Shown in pieces: positions 14,842-22,850 of a DNA stretch of 35,921 bases. Under the pieces are notes generated by a model, which was not told the origin of the DNA, made no database searches, and was given only the letters and a program-made list of their open reading frames with translations. Source of the DNA: an uncultured Lachnospiraceae bacterium (lineage in GTDB: Bacteria; Bacillota; Clostridia; Lachnospirales; Lachnospiraceae); the NCBI GenBank assembly GCA_910579275.1, contig CAJTTO010000043.1, forward strand, positions 1-35,921. Reading direction: 5' to 3'. Position 1 is the stretch's first letter. Each line of letters opens with the position of its first letter. The position numbers and the translations under genes are program-made.

Positions 14842-15960
14842 TTAAAGAACATACCTCTCATTTTTTTCCACCACGACTTTAATGCCGGTTTCCCCGACGT
14901 GGTGTGAATTTGCCCGAATTGTATCACGGCTCTCTACAATACAATTTTCAATGTGGGTGTTATCGCCTAGATACACGTCATTTAAAATGATTGAGTTTTT
15001 AATAGTACAGTTGTTTCCGACAAATACCTCCTTGAACAGGATGGAATTTTCTACCGTACCGTTTACAATACAGCCACTTGAAACAAGGCTGTTGCGAACC
15101 CGAGATCCCGGGTTGTATTTTGCCGGCGGCAGATCGTCAACCTTGGAATATACATCCGGATACTGTTTGAAGAAATAATCGCGGATATCCTTTTTGAGGA
15201 AATCCATATTGGTTCCGAAGTAGTCCTCCACGGTTGCGATGTTTCTCCAATACGATTCGATCCTGTAACCGTATATTCGCTTTAAATCCTTATAACGTAT
15301 CAGGATATCCTGCACCAAATCGTGCCTTCCCTCCTCAGCGCTCTTCTCAATCAGTTCGATGAGCTGCCTGCGCCTGATGACATAGATGCCGCATGACACG
15401 GTCTTTGATTTTGCCACCATAGGCTTCTCCTCGAACTCCTCGATACGTCCGTCGTCATTCATCCTGACAACACCGTACCTGTCCACATCCGCATTCTCAG
15501 GCATCTCTTTCACAACAACAGTGATGTCTGCCTTTTTCGCAATGTGATACTCCAAAACTTTATTGAAATCCATCTTGTAGACACAGTCGCCTGTCGCGAT
15601 GACTACATATGGTTCATGGCTTCGCTTTAAGAACAGGAGATTCTGGTAAATACTATCCGCCGTTCCCTGATACCAGTTGCTGTTATCGGGAGTAACTGTC
15701 GGTGTAAACGTATACAGGCCTCCCTGCTTTCGTCCGAAATCCCACCATTTCGATGAGCTTAAATGCTCATGAAGGCTTCTTGAATTATACTGTGTGATAA
15801 CCGCAACCTTCTGGATGTGTGAATTGGACATGTTACTCAGCACAAAATCAATACTTCTATAACTTCCTGCTATCGGCATGGCTGAAATCGCTCTTTTGTG
15901 GGAGAGTTCCCCCATCTTCCTGCTGTTTCCTCCCGCCAGTACAATACCTAATGCTCTCAT
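14842..15960 (-). CDS. glgD: glucose-1-phosphate adenylyltransferase subunit GlgD
   Basis: A 372-residue protein of the ADP-glucose pyrophosphorylase family. The N-terminal nucleotidyltransferase shows GIVLAGGNSRKMGELSHKRA and SIDFVLSNMSNS; the C-terminal third is a left-handed beta helix of hexapeptide-like repeats (NCTIKNSIILNDVYLGDNTH). Compared with GlgC it lacks the canonical GGQGSRL loop and the DHIYKMDY motif reads GDCVYKMDF, consistent with a non-catalytic or regulatory partner, as known in Firmicutes where GlgC and GlgD act together. Start: ATG with AGAGGG 3-4 bases before. It follows glgC by 86 bases, and two hairpins fill that gap. Confidence 0.93.
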   Translation of the reverse strand: MRALGIVLAGGNSRKMGELSHKRAISAMPIAGSYRSIDFVLSNMSNSHIQKVAVITQYNSRSLHEHLSSSKWWDFGRKQGGLYTFTPTVTPDNSNWYQGTADSIYQNLLFLKRSHEPYVVIATGDCVYKMDFNKVLEYHIAKKADITVVVKEMPENADVDRYGVVRMNDDGRIEEFEEKPMVAKSKTVSCGIYVIRRRQLIELIEKSAEEGRHDLVQDILIRYKDLKRIYGYRIESYWRNIATVEDYFGTNMDFLKKDIRDYFFKQYPDVYSKVDDLPPAKYNPGSRVRNSLVSSGCIVNGTVENSILFKEVFVGNNCTIKNSIILNDVYLGDNTHIENCIVESRDTIRANSHHVGETGIKVVVEKNERYVL

Positions 15961-15986
15961 TTTCCCTCTCCATTCTCGCTATTTCA

Positions 15987-16047
15987 GCAAATCTGGGCAC
16001 ACCCAAATCTGCCGCACGAAAAACTATCGCACATGGTTTTTTCGTGC
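15987..16047 (-). repeat. tandem hairpins between glgC and glgD
   Basis: Two stem-loops fill most of the 86-base gap. The first on the minus strand pairs GCACGAAAAA-type arms (16047-16037 with 16023-16014) and begins in the glgC stop codon. The second is an 11-bp stem with two G-T pairs and a 4-base loop (16012-15987). Neither carries a T tract, so they fit mRNA processing or stability control better than full termination. Confidence 0.6.
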
Positions 16048-17315
16048 TAATCTCCCACCTTTATCAATGTCCTGCCGCTGTCCAAAATGCCTTCCGGATA
16101 GTCTGCCGGCACGGTCTCACCAAAAATGACGGTGTTCTTACCCACCTTCACATTGGCGGGAACGACTGATTTCTCACCGATTGTAACCAGTCCGCTATTG
16201 TAGATATCAGGTCTTGTGTCGTTTTCCTTTTCAGGAAGCGTACCAATCTGCGTGTTGCTGCCAACCTGCGAATACTCATCTATGATAGCCTTCTCAATCA
16301 CGCACTTATCGCCAATCTGCGTCTGGTTCATGATAATGGAATTGCGCACGATTGTACCCTCGCCGATTGTGACGCCGCAGCCGATAACGGAATTGTAAAC
16401 CTGTCCATATATTTCCGAACCCTCACCGATGATACAGCGCTCTATCACACTGTCCGGCGCGATATACTGGGGCGGAAGCACCTCGCTCTTCGTATAAATC
16501 TTCCAGTATTCTTCATAGAGGTTAAATTCCGGAACAATGTCAATCAGCTCCATGTTTGCTTCCCAGTAGGAACTCAGCGTTCCGACATCTTTCCAGTAGC
16601 CGTTGAACTCGTAGGAGTACATGGGGCATCCCTTCTCGTGACAGTATGGAATGACATGTTTTCCGAAATCGAGTGCAGGCTGGTCTGCTTTCGCCAAAAG
16701 CGCTTCTTTCAGCGTCTTCCAATTAAATATGTAAATTCCCATAGAAGCCAGATTGCTTCTTGGTTTCTCCGGTTTCTCTTCAAAGTCAATAATTTTCTTA
16801 TTTTCATCCGTAATCACAATGCCGAACCGCTTTGCTTCGTCAATTGGTACAGGCATGGATGCTATGGTCACTTCCGAACCGCTTTCCTTGTGGAAGTCGA
16901 GCATCACTTCGTAGTCCATCTTGTAGATATGGTCGCCTGAAAGGATCAACACATAGTCAGGATTGTAGTTCTCCATATATTCAAGATTCTGGAAAATAGC
17001 ATTTGCAGTTCCCGTGTACCATTCACTCTCACTGCTTTTCTCATATGGCGGTAATACCGTCACACCACCGACATTGCGGTCCAAGTCCCATGGGATACCG
17101 ATACCGATATGTGTGTTCAGCTTCAGCGGCTGATACTGTGTAAGCACTCCGACTGTGTCAATACCGGAATTAATACAATTGCTGAGCGGAAAATCAATGA
17201 TTCTGTATTTTCCCCCAAAGGCAACCGCCGGTTTTGCCATTTTCGATGTCAGGACACCCAGTCTTGAGCCCTGTCCACCTGCCAAAAGCATGGCAATCAT
17301 CTCTTTTTTAATCAT
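16047..17315 (-). CDS. glgC: glucose-1-phosphate adenylyltransferase catalytic subunit GlgC
   Basis: A 422-residue enzyme making ADP-glucose from ATP and glucose-1-phosphate, the committed step of glycogen synthesis. Intact motifs: LLAGGQGSRLGVLT with the following KMAKPAVAFGGKYRIIDF, the PPYEKSSESEWYTGTANAIF substrate region, SGDHIYKMDY, and IDFEEKPEKP. The C-terminal part from about residue 295 is a beta helix used for assembly and allostery. Start: ATG at 17315, 5 bases after AGGGGTG. It is the first gene of glgC-glgD; the rest of the glycogen pathway is not in the window. Confidence 0.96.
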   Translation of the reverse strand: MIKKEMIAMLLAGGQGSRLGVLTSKMAKPAVAFGGKYRIIDFPLSNCINSGIDTVGVLTQYQPLKLNTHIGIGIPWDLDRNVGGVTVLPPYEKSSESEWYTGTANAIFQNLEYMENYNPDYVLILSGDHIYKMDYEVMLDFHKESGSEVTIASMPVPIDEAKRFGIVITDENKKIIDFEEKPEKPRSNLASMGIYIFNWKTLKEALLAKADQPALDFGKHVIPYCHEKGCPMYSYEFNGYWKDVGTLSSYWEANMELIDIVPEFNLYEEYWKIYTKSEVLPPQYIAPDSVIERCIIGEGSEIYGQVYNSVIGCGVTIGEGTIVRNSIIMNQTQIGDKCVIEKAIIDEYSQVGSNTQIGTLPEKENDTRPDIYNSGLVTIGEKSVVPANVKVGKNTVIFGETVPADYPEGILDSGRTLIKVGD

Positions 17316-17426
17316 GTCGTCACCCCTAATTGCTTAATAATGGGTTTTGCATAAGTTACGGTATACAATTACAGTCCGAAATATGTCGGAATATAATCGT
17401 TTTTGCATAAAAGCAGACCCTGATTT

Positions 17427-17435
17427 ATTATAGCA
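17427..17435 (-). promoter_or_regulatory. extended -10 promoter of glgC
   Basis: On the minus strand TGC-TATAAT (17435-17427) with a poor -35, giving a leader of about 105 bases. The 422-base gap 17316-17737 between glgC and murC otherwise holds AT-rich sequence, the palindrome TATACGTATA near 17500, repeated TTTTGCATAA (about 17346 and 17402), and no gene. Confidence 0.5.
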
Positions 17436-17737
17436 TACATTTTTGGTAAAGGGAACAACTTTAGTGCGATAAATGTGAATATTTTTATACATTTTATACG
17501 TATACATAAGTTATATCGGTGCCATGCCAAAAAGATTCATATATTATACGAAATTTGTTCTATTTTTTGTCTGTATTGCATAAAATATATCATTTGCGGC
17601 CGGAATAGTAATCAGACTCCCGCGAAAAACCAGAAAAACGAAATTTTTGCAGTACCAGCTATGGAAAATTTGCCGCACGGGGTGTATTATGTATATTATA
17701 AATCAGATATTCAGAATAGCGAAAGGAACATTTGTTT

Positions 17738-19117
17738 ATGTACCAGATAAATTTCAACAACCCAGTCCATGTACATTTTATCGGAATCGGCGGAATCAGC
17801 ATGTCCGGTCTTGCAGAGATTTTGATTGACGCCGGTTTTCCCGTGAGCGGTTCGGATGCCAAAAAATCCCCCCTCACGCAGCACCTCGCCTCCAAAGGAG
17901 CCAAGATCAGTTACCCGCAGATGGCGAGCAGCATAAATGATTCCATTGACCTTGTCGTCTACACAGCCGCCATCGCAGATGACAACCCTGAATTTGCGGC
18001 CGCCGTGGAAAAGAACATCCCTGTCATGACGCGCGCCGATCTGCTTGGCCAGATTATGAAAAACTATAAAATGCCCATCGCCGTCAGCGGCACCCATGGG
18101 AAGACAACAACGACGTCCATGGTGTCGGAGGTACTTCTCGCGGCGGACACTGACCCGACCCTGTCCATCGGCGGAATCCTCAAGTCCATCGGCGGAAATA
18201 TCCGCGTGGGAAAATCGGACTACTTTGTGACAGAAGCCTGCGAGTACACCAACTCGTTCCTGCGTTTTTTCCCGCGTATCAGCATCATACTTAATATAGA
18301 AGAAGACCATATGGACTTTTTCAAGGATATTGACGATATCCGGCATTCTTTCCGCAGGTTTGCCGACATCCTCCCTGCGGACGGGTACCTTATTGTCAAC
18401 AAGGGAATCGACCGGCTTGAGGAGCTTGTTGAAGGGCTTGCATGCAGCATCATCACCTTTGGTTCGGACAACGGCGCCGACTACAGCTACACCGACGCGG
18501 TCTATGATGCGCGCGGGTGCGGCTCCTACACCCTGCTGAAAAACGGAAAGCGCTGCGGTACCGTGAAGCTGGGTGTTGTCGGCGAGCACAATATCCTCAA
18601 CTCACTCTCGGTCATTGCACTGACGGATCTTCTCGGAATCGATACTGCCACAGTATTGGGTGCCTTATCCTCATTCCAAGGAACCGACAGGCGCTTTGAA
18701 CACAAGGGGGAAATCGGCGGAATCCAGATTCTCGACGACTACGCGCACCATCCCACGGAAATAACCGCCACGCTGAAAGCCGCAGCCAACTATCCGCACA
18801 GGACATTGTGGTGCGTTTTCCAACCCCATACATACACGCGGACGAAAGCGTTCCTGCAGGATTTCGCAAAGGCACTCTCACTTGCAGACAAGGTTGTCCT
18901 GACAGATATCTACGCCGCCCGCGAAAAAAATACAATCGGCATCACCTCCATGGATTTGCTGCGTGAGCTGGAAAAACTTGGAACCGAATGCTATTATTTC
19001 CAGCATTTTGATGAAATTGAAAATTTTTTATTAAAAAATTGTATCAACGGCGATTTGTTGATAACTATGGGCGCCGGAGATGTTGTAAAAATCGGAGAAA
19101 ACCTGCTCGGAATTTAA
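17738..19117 (+). CDS. murC: UDP-N-acetylmuramate--L-alanine ligase
   Basis: A 459-residue cytoplasmic Mur ligase that adds L-alanine to UDP-MurNAc in peptidoglycan precursor synthesis. The N-terminal UDP-binding domain begins HFIGIGGISMSGLAEIL; the ATP loop is SGTHGKTTTTSM (about 117-128); the central domain has EACEYTNSFL and NIEEDHMDFF; the C-terminal domain has ILDDYAHHPTEI and VFQPHTYTRTK. All are typical of MurC. The start is ATG at 17738, about 10 bases after AAAGGAA; the frame opens at a TTG six bases earlier. The stop codon is immediately followed by DnaA boxes, with no terminator seen. Confidence 0.96.
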   Translation: MYQINFNNPVHVHFIGIGGISMSGLAEILIDAGFPVSGSDAKKSPLTQHLASKGAKISYPQMASSINDSIDLVVYTAAIADDNPEFAAAVEKNIPVMTRADLLGQIMKNYKMPIAVSGTHGKTTTTSMVSEVLLAADTDPTLSIGGILKSIGGNIRVGKSDYFVTEACEYTNSFLRFFPRISIILNIEEDHMDFFKDIDDIRHSFRRFADILPADGYLIVNKGIDRLEELVEGLACSIITFGSDNGADYSYTDAVYDARGCGSYTLLKNGKRCGTVKLGVVGEHNILNSLSVIALTDLLGIDTATVLGALSSFQGTDRRFEHKGEIGGIQILDDYAHHPTEITATLKAAANYPHRTLWCVFQPHTYTRTKAFLQDFAKALSLADKVVLTDIYAAREKNTIGITSMDLLRELEKLGTECYYFQHFDEIENFLLKNCINGDLLITMGAGDVVKIGENLLGI

Positions 19118-19310
19118 TTATCCACATTATCCACATTTTTTTGAGCCACGCACGGCAAGAAGGAGTGTGGATATTTTTTACTTTCATCCACAATGTAATG
19201 ATAAAAATCCACATGTTATATTTGCGGTTTCACAAGGTTTTGTGAATTTTCCGTCTGCGCTATCCACAATATCCACATCATCCACATTGAGAAAAAATCC
19301 TGTATTCACA
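19118..19310 (+). promoter_or_regulatory. DnaA-box cluster upstream of dnaD-dnaI
   Basis: Two perfect tandem TTATCCACA 9-mers (19118-19126, 19127-19135), then variants with one mismatch: TGTGGATAT (19166-19174, minus), TCATCCACA (19184-19192), three abutting 9-mers CTATCCACA, ATATCCACA, TCATCCACA (19260-19286), and GTATTCACA (19302-19310). AAATCCACA (19205-19213) is a weaker match. The 320 bases between murC and dnaD contain no gene. Confidence 0.8.
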
Positions 19311-19332
19311 AGGCTTTGCAAGGCATCGGGGC

Positions 19333-19360
19333 TTGCTTTTTCAGGCAGTTATGCTACAAT
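19333..19360 (+). promoter_or_regulatory. promoter of the dnaD-dnaI-prs genes
   Basis: TTGCTT (19333-19338), 16 bases, TACAAT (19355-19360), located just downstream of the DnaA boxes and about 80 bases before the dnaD start. Confidence 0.5.
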
Positions 19361-19437
19361 ACATTTACCTTACAGATGCCGGTGTCTCCCACTCCGGATT
19401 CAAGCTTAAGGAATTTAGACCAGGACGGGTGAATAAT

Positions 19438-20568
19438 ATGAATCGTGTCAACATTTACCGGGCTGCCACTAACGGGCAGACAACCATCTCCAATTTATTC
19501 ATTGATGAATATATGTCAGATGCAAATGATGCCCAGCTTAAAATATATCTTTTTCTGATCCGCATGATGAACGCAAATCTCCCAACCAGCGTCACAGACA
19601 TTGCGGACAAGTTTAACTATACGGAAAAAGACGTTCTCAGGTCGCTGATGTACTGGGAATCACGGCAGCTTCTGGCACTGGATTTTGATGCGGCCCACAA
19701 CCTGTCAGGTATCAGGGTGCTGTCCTTGGAAAATGTATACGAGGCGCCAAAAGCTGCTCCCCGTATCACACCAGTCTTATCGTTCATAAGACCGGCATCC
19801 CTGCAGACGGGCATGACTGCCAAAACAGGAACGACCCAGATTGCTGCGAATCGTACTGTCGCAGCCGCAGGCAGTCTGCCCACAGCTGAAAAGATTAACA
19901 AACCCGAATACTCGCTCGACGAGCTGAAACGTTTTAAGAGCAATGAAGATATCGAGCAGCTGCTGATGGTCACGGAACAGTATGTCGGACGTCCGCTGAC
20001 ACGCAGCGACATGGAAACGGTTCTCTTTTTCTACGACAAGCTTGGCTTTTCCACGGACTTGATTGACTATCTGGTGCAGCACTGTGTTGAGCGCGGGAAA
20101 AAGGACTTCCGCTATATGGAAAAAGTGGCGCTGGCATGGCACTCGCAGGGAATTCTGTCGCCATCCGACGCGCAGAACGCATCGCGCAAATATGACAAAG
20201 TTGTGTACACCATCATGAAATCGCTCGGAAAAAGTGCGAATCCCGCTCCAAAGGAGCTTGAATACATAAATAAATGGACAAAGGAATACGGTTTTTTGCT
20301 TGACGTGATTCAGGAAGCCTGCGACAAGACCGTGATGACGACTGACAACCACCGTTTTGCATACGCAGACGGAATCCTCACGAAATGGTATCAGGCAGGC
20401 GTGCATCACAAAGCCGACATTCCGGCAGCGGACGCTTCCTTTAAGCGCTCCGCGCCAAATAGCAAACAGCGCAAAAATGACAACATTGTCACAAATAACA
20501 AGTTTAATCACTTTGCACAGAATGCGTATGACTTTGATGAACTGGAACAAAATATATTGAGCAATTAA
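19438..20568 (+). CDS. dnaD: DnaD-domain replication initiation protein
   Basis: A 376-residue protein of the DnaD/DnaB primosome family. The N-terminal part has a winged-helix-like region (LKIYLFLIRMMNANLPTS, then TDIADKFNYTEKDVLRSLMY). The conserved DnaD C-terminal module lies around residues 170-260 (SDMETVLFFYDKLGFSTDLI, then YMEKVALAWHSQGI), and the tail NKFNHFAQNAYDFDELEQNI resembles other Clostridia members. In Firmicutes these proteins help load the replicative helicase. The chosen ATG at 19438 follows GGACGG; the frame is open to 19333 but the extra part spans the promoter. The next gene, 19 bases on, encodes the helicase loader, which supports the role. Confidence 0.9.
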   Translation: MNRVNIYRAATNGQTTISNLFIDEYMSDANDAQLKIYLFLIRMMNANLPTSVTDIADKFNYTEKDVLRSLMYWESRQLLALDFDAAHNLSGIRVLSLENVYEAPKAAPRITPVLSFIRPASLQTGMTAKTGTTQIAANRTVAAAGSLPTAEKINKPEYSLDELKRFKSNEDIEQLLMVTEQYVGRPLTRSDMETVLFFYDKLGFSTDLIDYLVQHCVERGKKDFRYMEKVALAWHSQGILSPSDAQNASRKYDKVVYTIMKSLGKSANPAPKELEYINKWTKEYGFLLDVIQEACDKTVMTTDNHRFAYADGILTKWYQAGVHHKADIPAADASFKRSAPNSKQRKNDNIVTNNKFNHFAQNAYDFDELEQNILSN

Positions 20569-20587
20569 AGATAAAGAGGAAACCGCA

Positions 20588-21559
20588 ATGCCACTTACAA
20601 ACAGTCAATACGACGCAGTCATGCGCACCTACGAAGAAAAGCAGCGCACTGCAAGATACCGGCTCGAAAAAAACACAGAAACGGTATATGAAACAATACC
20701 CGCCTATCAGGAGCTGGACAAGCAGGCTGCCGCGATTTCCATTGCCCAGGGACGAAAGCTTCTCGACGGCGACAAAAATGCGCTTACAGAATTAAAAAAG
20801 CAGCTAAAGGAGCTTTCCGAAAAAAAGGCGTCCCTGCTGCGCGGACATGGTTTCCCAACTGACTACCTGACGCCGGTTTACGAGTGTGAAAAGTGTCAGG
20901 ACACAGGCTATATTGACAATAAAAAGTGCAATTGCTTTCGCGCCGCGGAAATAAATCTTATTTATGAGCAGTCGCATATTAAAAATCTGCTCGAAAAAGA
21001 AAACTTTTCATCCTTATCTTATGAGTATTATGAGGGAGAAGATCTCGAAAAATTTACAAAAGCTGTACAAATATGCCAAAATTTTGTGAAAAGCTTTTAT
21101 TTGGACTACCGAAATTTGTTTTTTTATGGTACAGTAGGAACGGGAAAATCTTTTTTATCATGTTGTGTCGCAAAAGAACTGATTGATAAAGGGAATCTCG
21201 TCATATATTTTAGTGCTTTCCAGCTTTTTGACACACTGTCCAAAAGCACCTTTGACAAAGACAGCAAAGAAGCAGCGTCCGGAATTTCCAATGATATTTA
21301 TGACTGTGACCTGCTTATTATAGATGATTTGGGAACTGAGCTTACCAATTCCTTTGTTTCCTCCCAGCTTTTTTCATGCCTTAACAACAGGCACATGAGA
21401 AGAAAATCGACGATTATTACAACGAATCTGTCACTGGGAGAATTGCGGGATCGCTATTCCGACCGGATATTTTCCCGTATCACAAGCAATTATGATGTAT
21501 GTAAGCTGACCGGGCGGGACATACGCATGCAGAAAAAAACGGCGTCTACAGCCAAATAG
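20588..21559 (+). CDS. dnaI: helicase loader ATPase, DnaI/DnaC type
   Basis: A 323-residue AAA+ ATPase that loads the replicative DNA helicase. The N-terminal 95 residues are helical; a zinc-type knuckle follows (C100, C103, C114, C116 in CEKCQDTGYIDNKKCNC), as in DnaI. The ATPase core has Walker A GTVGTGKS (181-188), Walker B DLLIIDDLG (241-249), and the sensor region STIITTNLSLGEL with the arginine in RIFSRI. Start: ATG 6 bases after AGAGGAA. It is co-oriented with dnaD (19-base gap) and prs. Some annotations name such genes dnaC. Confidence 0.92.
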   Translation: MPLTNSQYDAVMRTYEEKQRTARYRLEKNTETVYETIPAYQELDKQAAAISIAQGRKLLDGDKNALTELKKQLKELSEKKASLLRGHGFPTDYLTPVYECEKCQDTGYIDNKKCNCFRAAEINLIYEQSHIKNLLEKENFSSLSYEYYEGEDLEKFTKAVQICQNFVKSFYLDYRNLFFYGTVGTGKSFLSCCVAKELIDKGNLVIYFSAFQLFDTLSKSTFDKDSKEAASGISNDIYDCDLLIIDDLGTELTNSFVSSQLFSCLNNRHMRRKSTIITTNLSLGELRDRYSDRIFSRITSNYDVCKLTGRDIRMQKKTASTAK

Positions 21560-21617
21560 GAAACTGAAAAGATTGCGCCTCTTGCGCATCATAATACAGA
21601 AAGTGAGGATTTTTTCA

Positions 21618-22802
21618 ATGCCAGTTCGTGAGGAGAAAAGAAATCTTAATTCAATACCTGTAGGATCATTGGGCATTATCCCTTTACGGGGGTGTCAGGA
21701 ACTCGGTGACAAAGTCGACGAATACCTTGTCAGGTGGCGCAGGGAGCGCGAAAGCGAACATAAAGGTTCGCTCGCATTTGCAGGATATCAGCGCGATTCC
21801 TATATCATCCAGACAAAAGTCCCCCGTTTCGGCACCGGTGAAGCGAAAGGTATGATCATGGAATCTGTGCGCGGTAACGACCTTTATCTGTTGGTTGATG
21901 TCACAAACTACAGCCTGACATATTCCCTGTGCGGCAAGGAGAACCACATGTCTCCGGACGACCACTATCAGGATTTGAAAAGAATCATTGCAGCTGTCGG
22001 CGGAAAGTCAAGGCGGATTACTGTCATTATGCCTTTCCTGTACGAGAGCCGCCAGCATAAGAGAAATTCCCGCGAATCCCTTGACTGCGCGCTTGCGCTT
22101 CAGGAGATGGTAAATATGGGTGTTGACAATATTATCACGTTTGACGCCCACGATCCCCGTGTGCAGAATGCGATTCCGCTCAACGGTTTCGAGACAGTCT
22201 CCCCTACTTACCAGTTTATCAAGGGGCTGCTGAGCAATGTGTCCGATTTGTCCATCGACTGCGACCATATGATGATTATTAGTCCCGACGAGGGCGGTAT
22301 GAGCCGCGCAATCTACACGGCAAACGTCATGGGACTTGACATGGGCATGTTCTACAAGCGGCGCGACTATACAAAGATTGTAAACGGGCGCAACCCGATT
22401 GTGGCGCACGAATTCCTTGGCAGCAGTGTCGAGGGGAAGGATGTCATTATTATAGACGACATGATTTCATCCGGCGAGAGCGTTCTTGAAGTCGCTGCAG
22501 ACCTGAAGAAAAGAAAGGCGAAGCGCATTTTTGCCGCCGCGACCTTCGGTCTGTTTACAAGCGGTCTCGAGCGCTTTGACGAGGCTTACGAGCAGGGACT
22601 TATCACCAGAGTCCTTACGACAAATTTAATTTATCAGCGTCCGGACTTGCTTGAAAAAGAATGGTATATCAGCTGTGACATGAGCAAGTATATTGCCTAT
22701 ATAATTGATACACTGAACCACGATTCCTCCATCAGTGATTTGCTGAATCCAAATGACAGGATTCACAGCTTTATCAACAGATATAAAAACGGAGAGCTTT
22801 AA
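21618..22802 (+). CDS. prs: ribose-phosphate pyrophosphokinase, long form
   Basis: A 394-residue enzyme forming PRPP from ribose-5-phosphate and ATP for nucleotide, His and Trp synthesis. Recognisable are FDAHDPRVQNAIP (the usual DLHAxQxQGFF region), MIISPDEGGMSRA, FYKRRDYTKI (catalytic loop), and the PRPP loop VIIIDDMISSGES. It is about 80 residues longer than classical Prs (about 315), with an added N-terminal region, and the ribose-5-P loop departs from the consensus; this form is one I associate with Clostridia. Start: ATG at 21618, 8 bases after GTGAGGA. It lies 58 bases after dnaI and ends in a strong terminator. Confidence 0.88.
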   Translation: MPVREEKRNLNSIPVGSLGIIPLRGCQELGDKVDEYLVRWRRERESEHKGSLAFAGYQRDSYIIQTKVPRFGTGEAKGMIMESVRGNDLYLLVDVTNYSLTYSLCGKENHMSPDDHYQDLKRIIAAVGGKSRRITVIMPFLYESRQHKRNSRESLDCALALQEMVNMGVDNIITFDAHDPRVQNAIPLNGFETVSPTYQFIKGLLSNVSDLSIDCDHMMIISPDEGGMSRAIYTANVMGLDMGMFYKRRDYTKIVNGRNPIVAHEFLGSSVEGKDVIIIDDMISSGESVLEVAADLKKRKAKRIFAAATFGLFTSGLERFDEAYEQGLITRVLTTNLIYQRPDLLEKEWYISCDMSKYIAYIIDTLNHDSSISDLLNPNDRIHSFINRYKNGEL

Positions 22803-22837
22803 AAAATCCCCCGCATCAGAAACTGCGGGGGGTTTTT
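22801..22837. terminator. bidirectional terminator between prs and galE
   Basis: A tract, CCCCCGCA (22808-22815), 8-base loop, TGCGGGGG (22824-22831), T tract. It serves prs on the plus strand and the convergent galE on the minus strand. Confidence 0.9.
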
Positions 22838-22850
22838 ATTGTATTTTTTA

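Noticed and set aside
17711..18589. 292-residue minus-strand open frame opposite murC
   Set aside because: Shadow of murC, whose motifs are complete on the plus strand.
19118..19310. The chromosomal origin oriC itself
   Set aside because: No dnaA or dnaN nearby, no clear DnaA-trio and only a modest AT-rich unwinding tract; kept as a DnaA-box cluster.
19333..19437. 35-residue extension of DnaD
   Set aside because: It would place the start codon within the promoter and has no ribosome site or family similarity.
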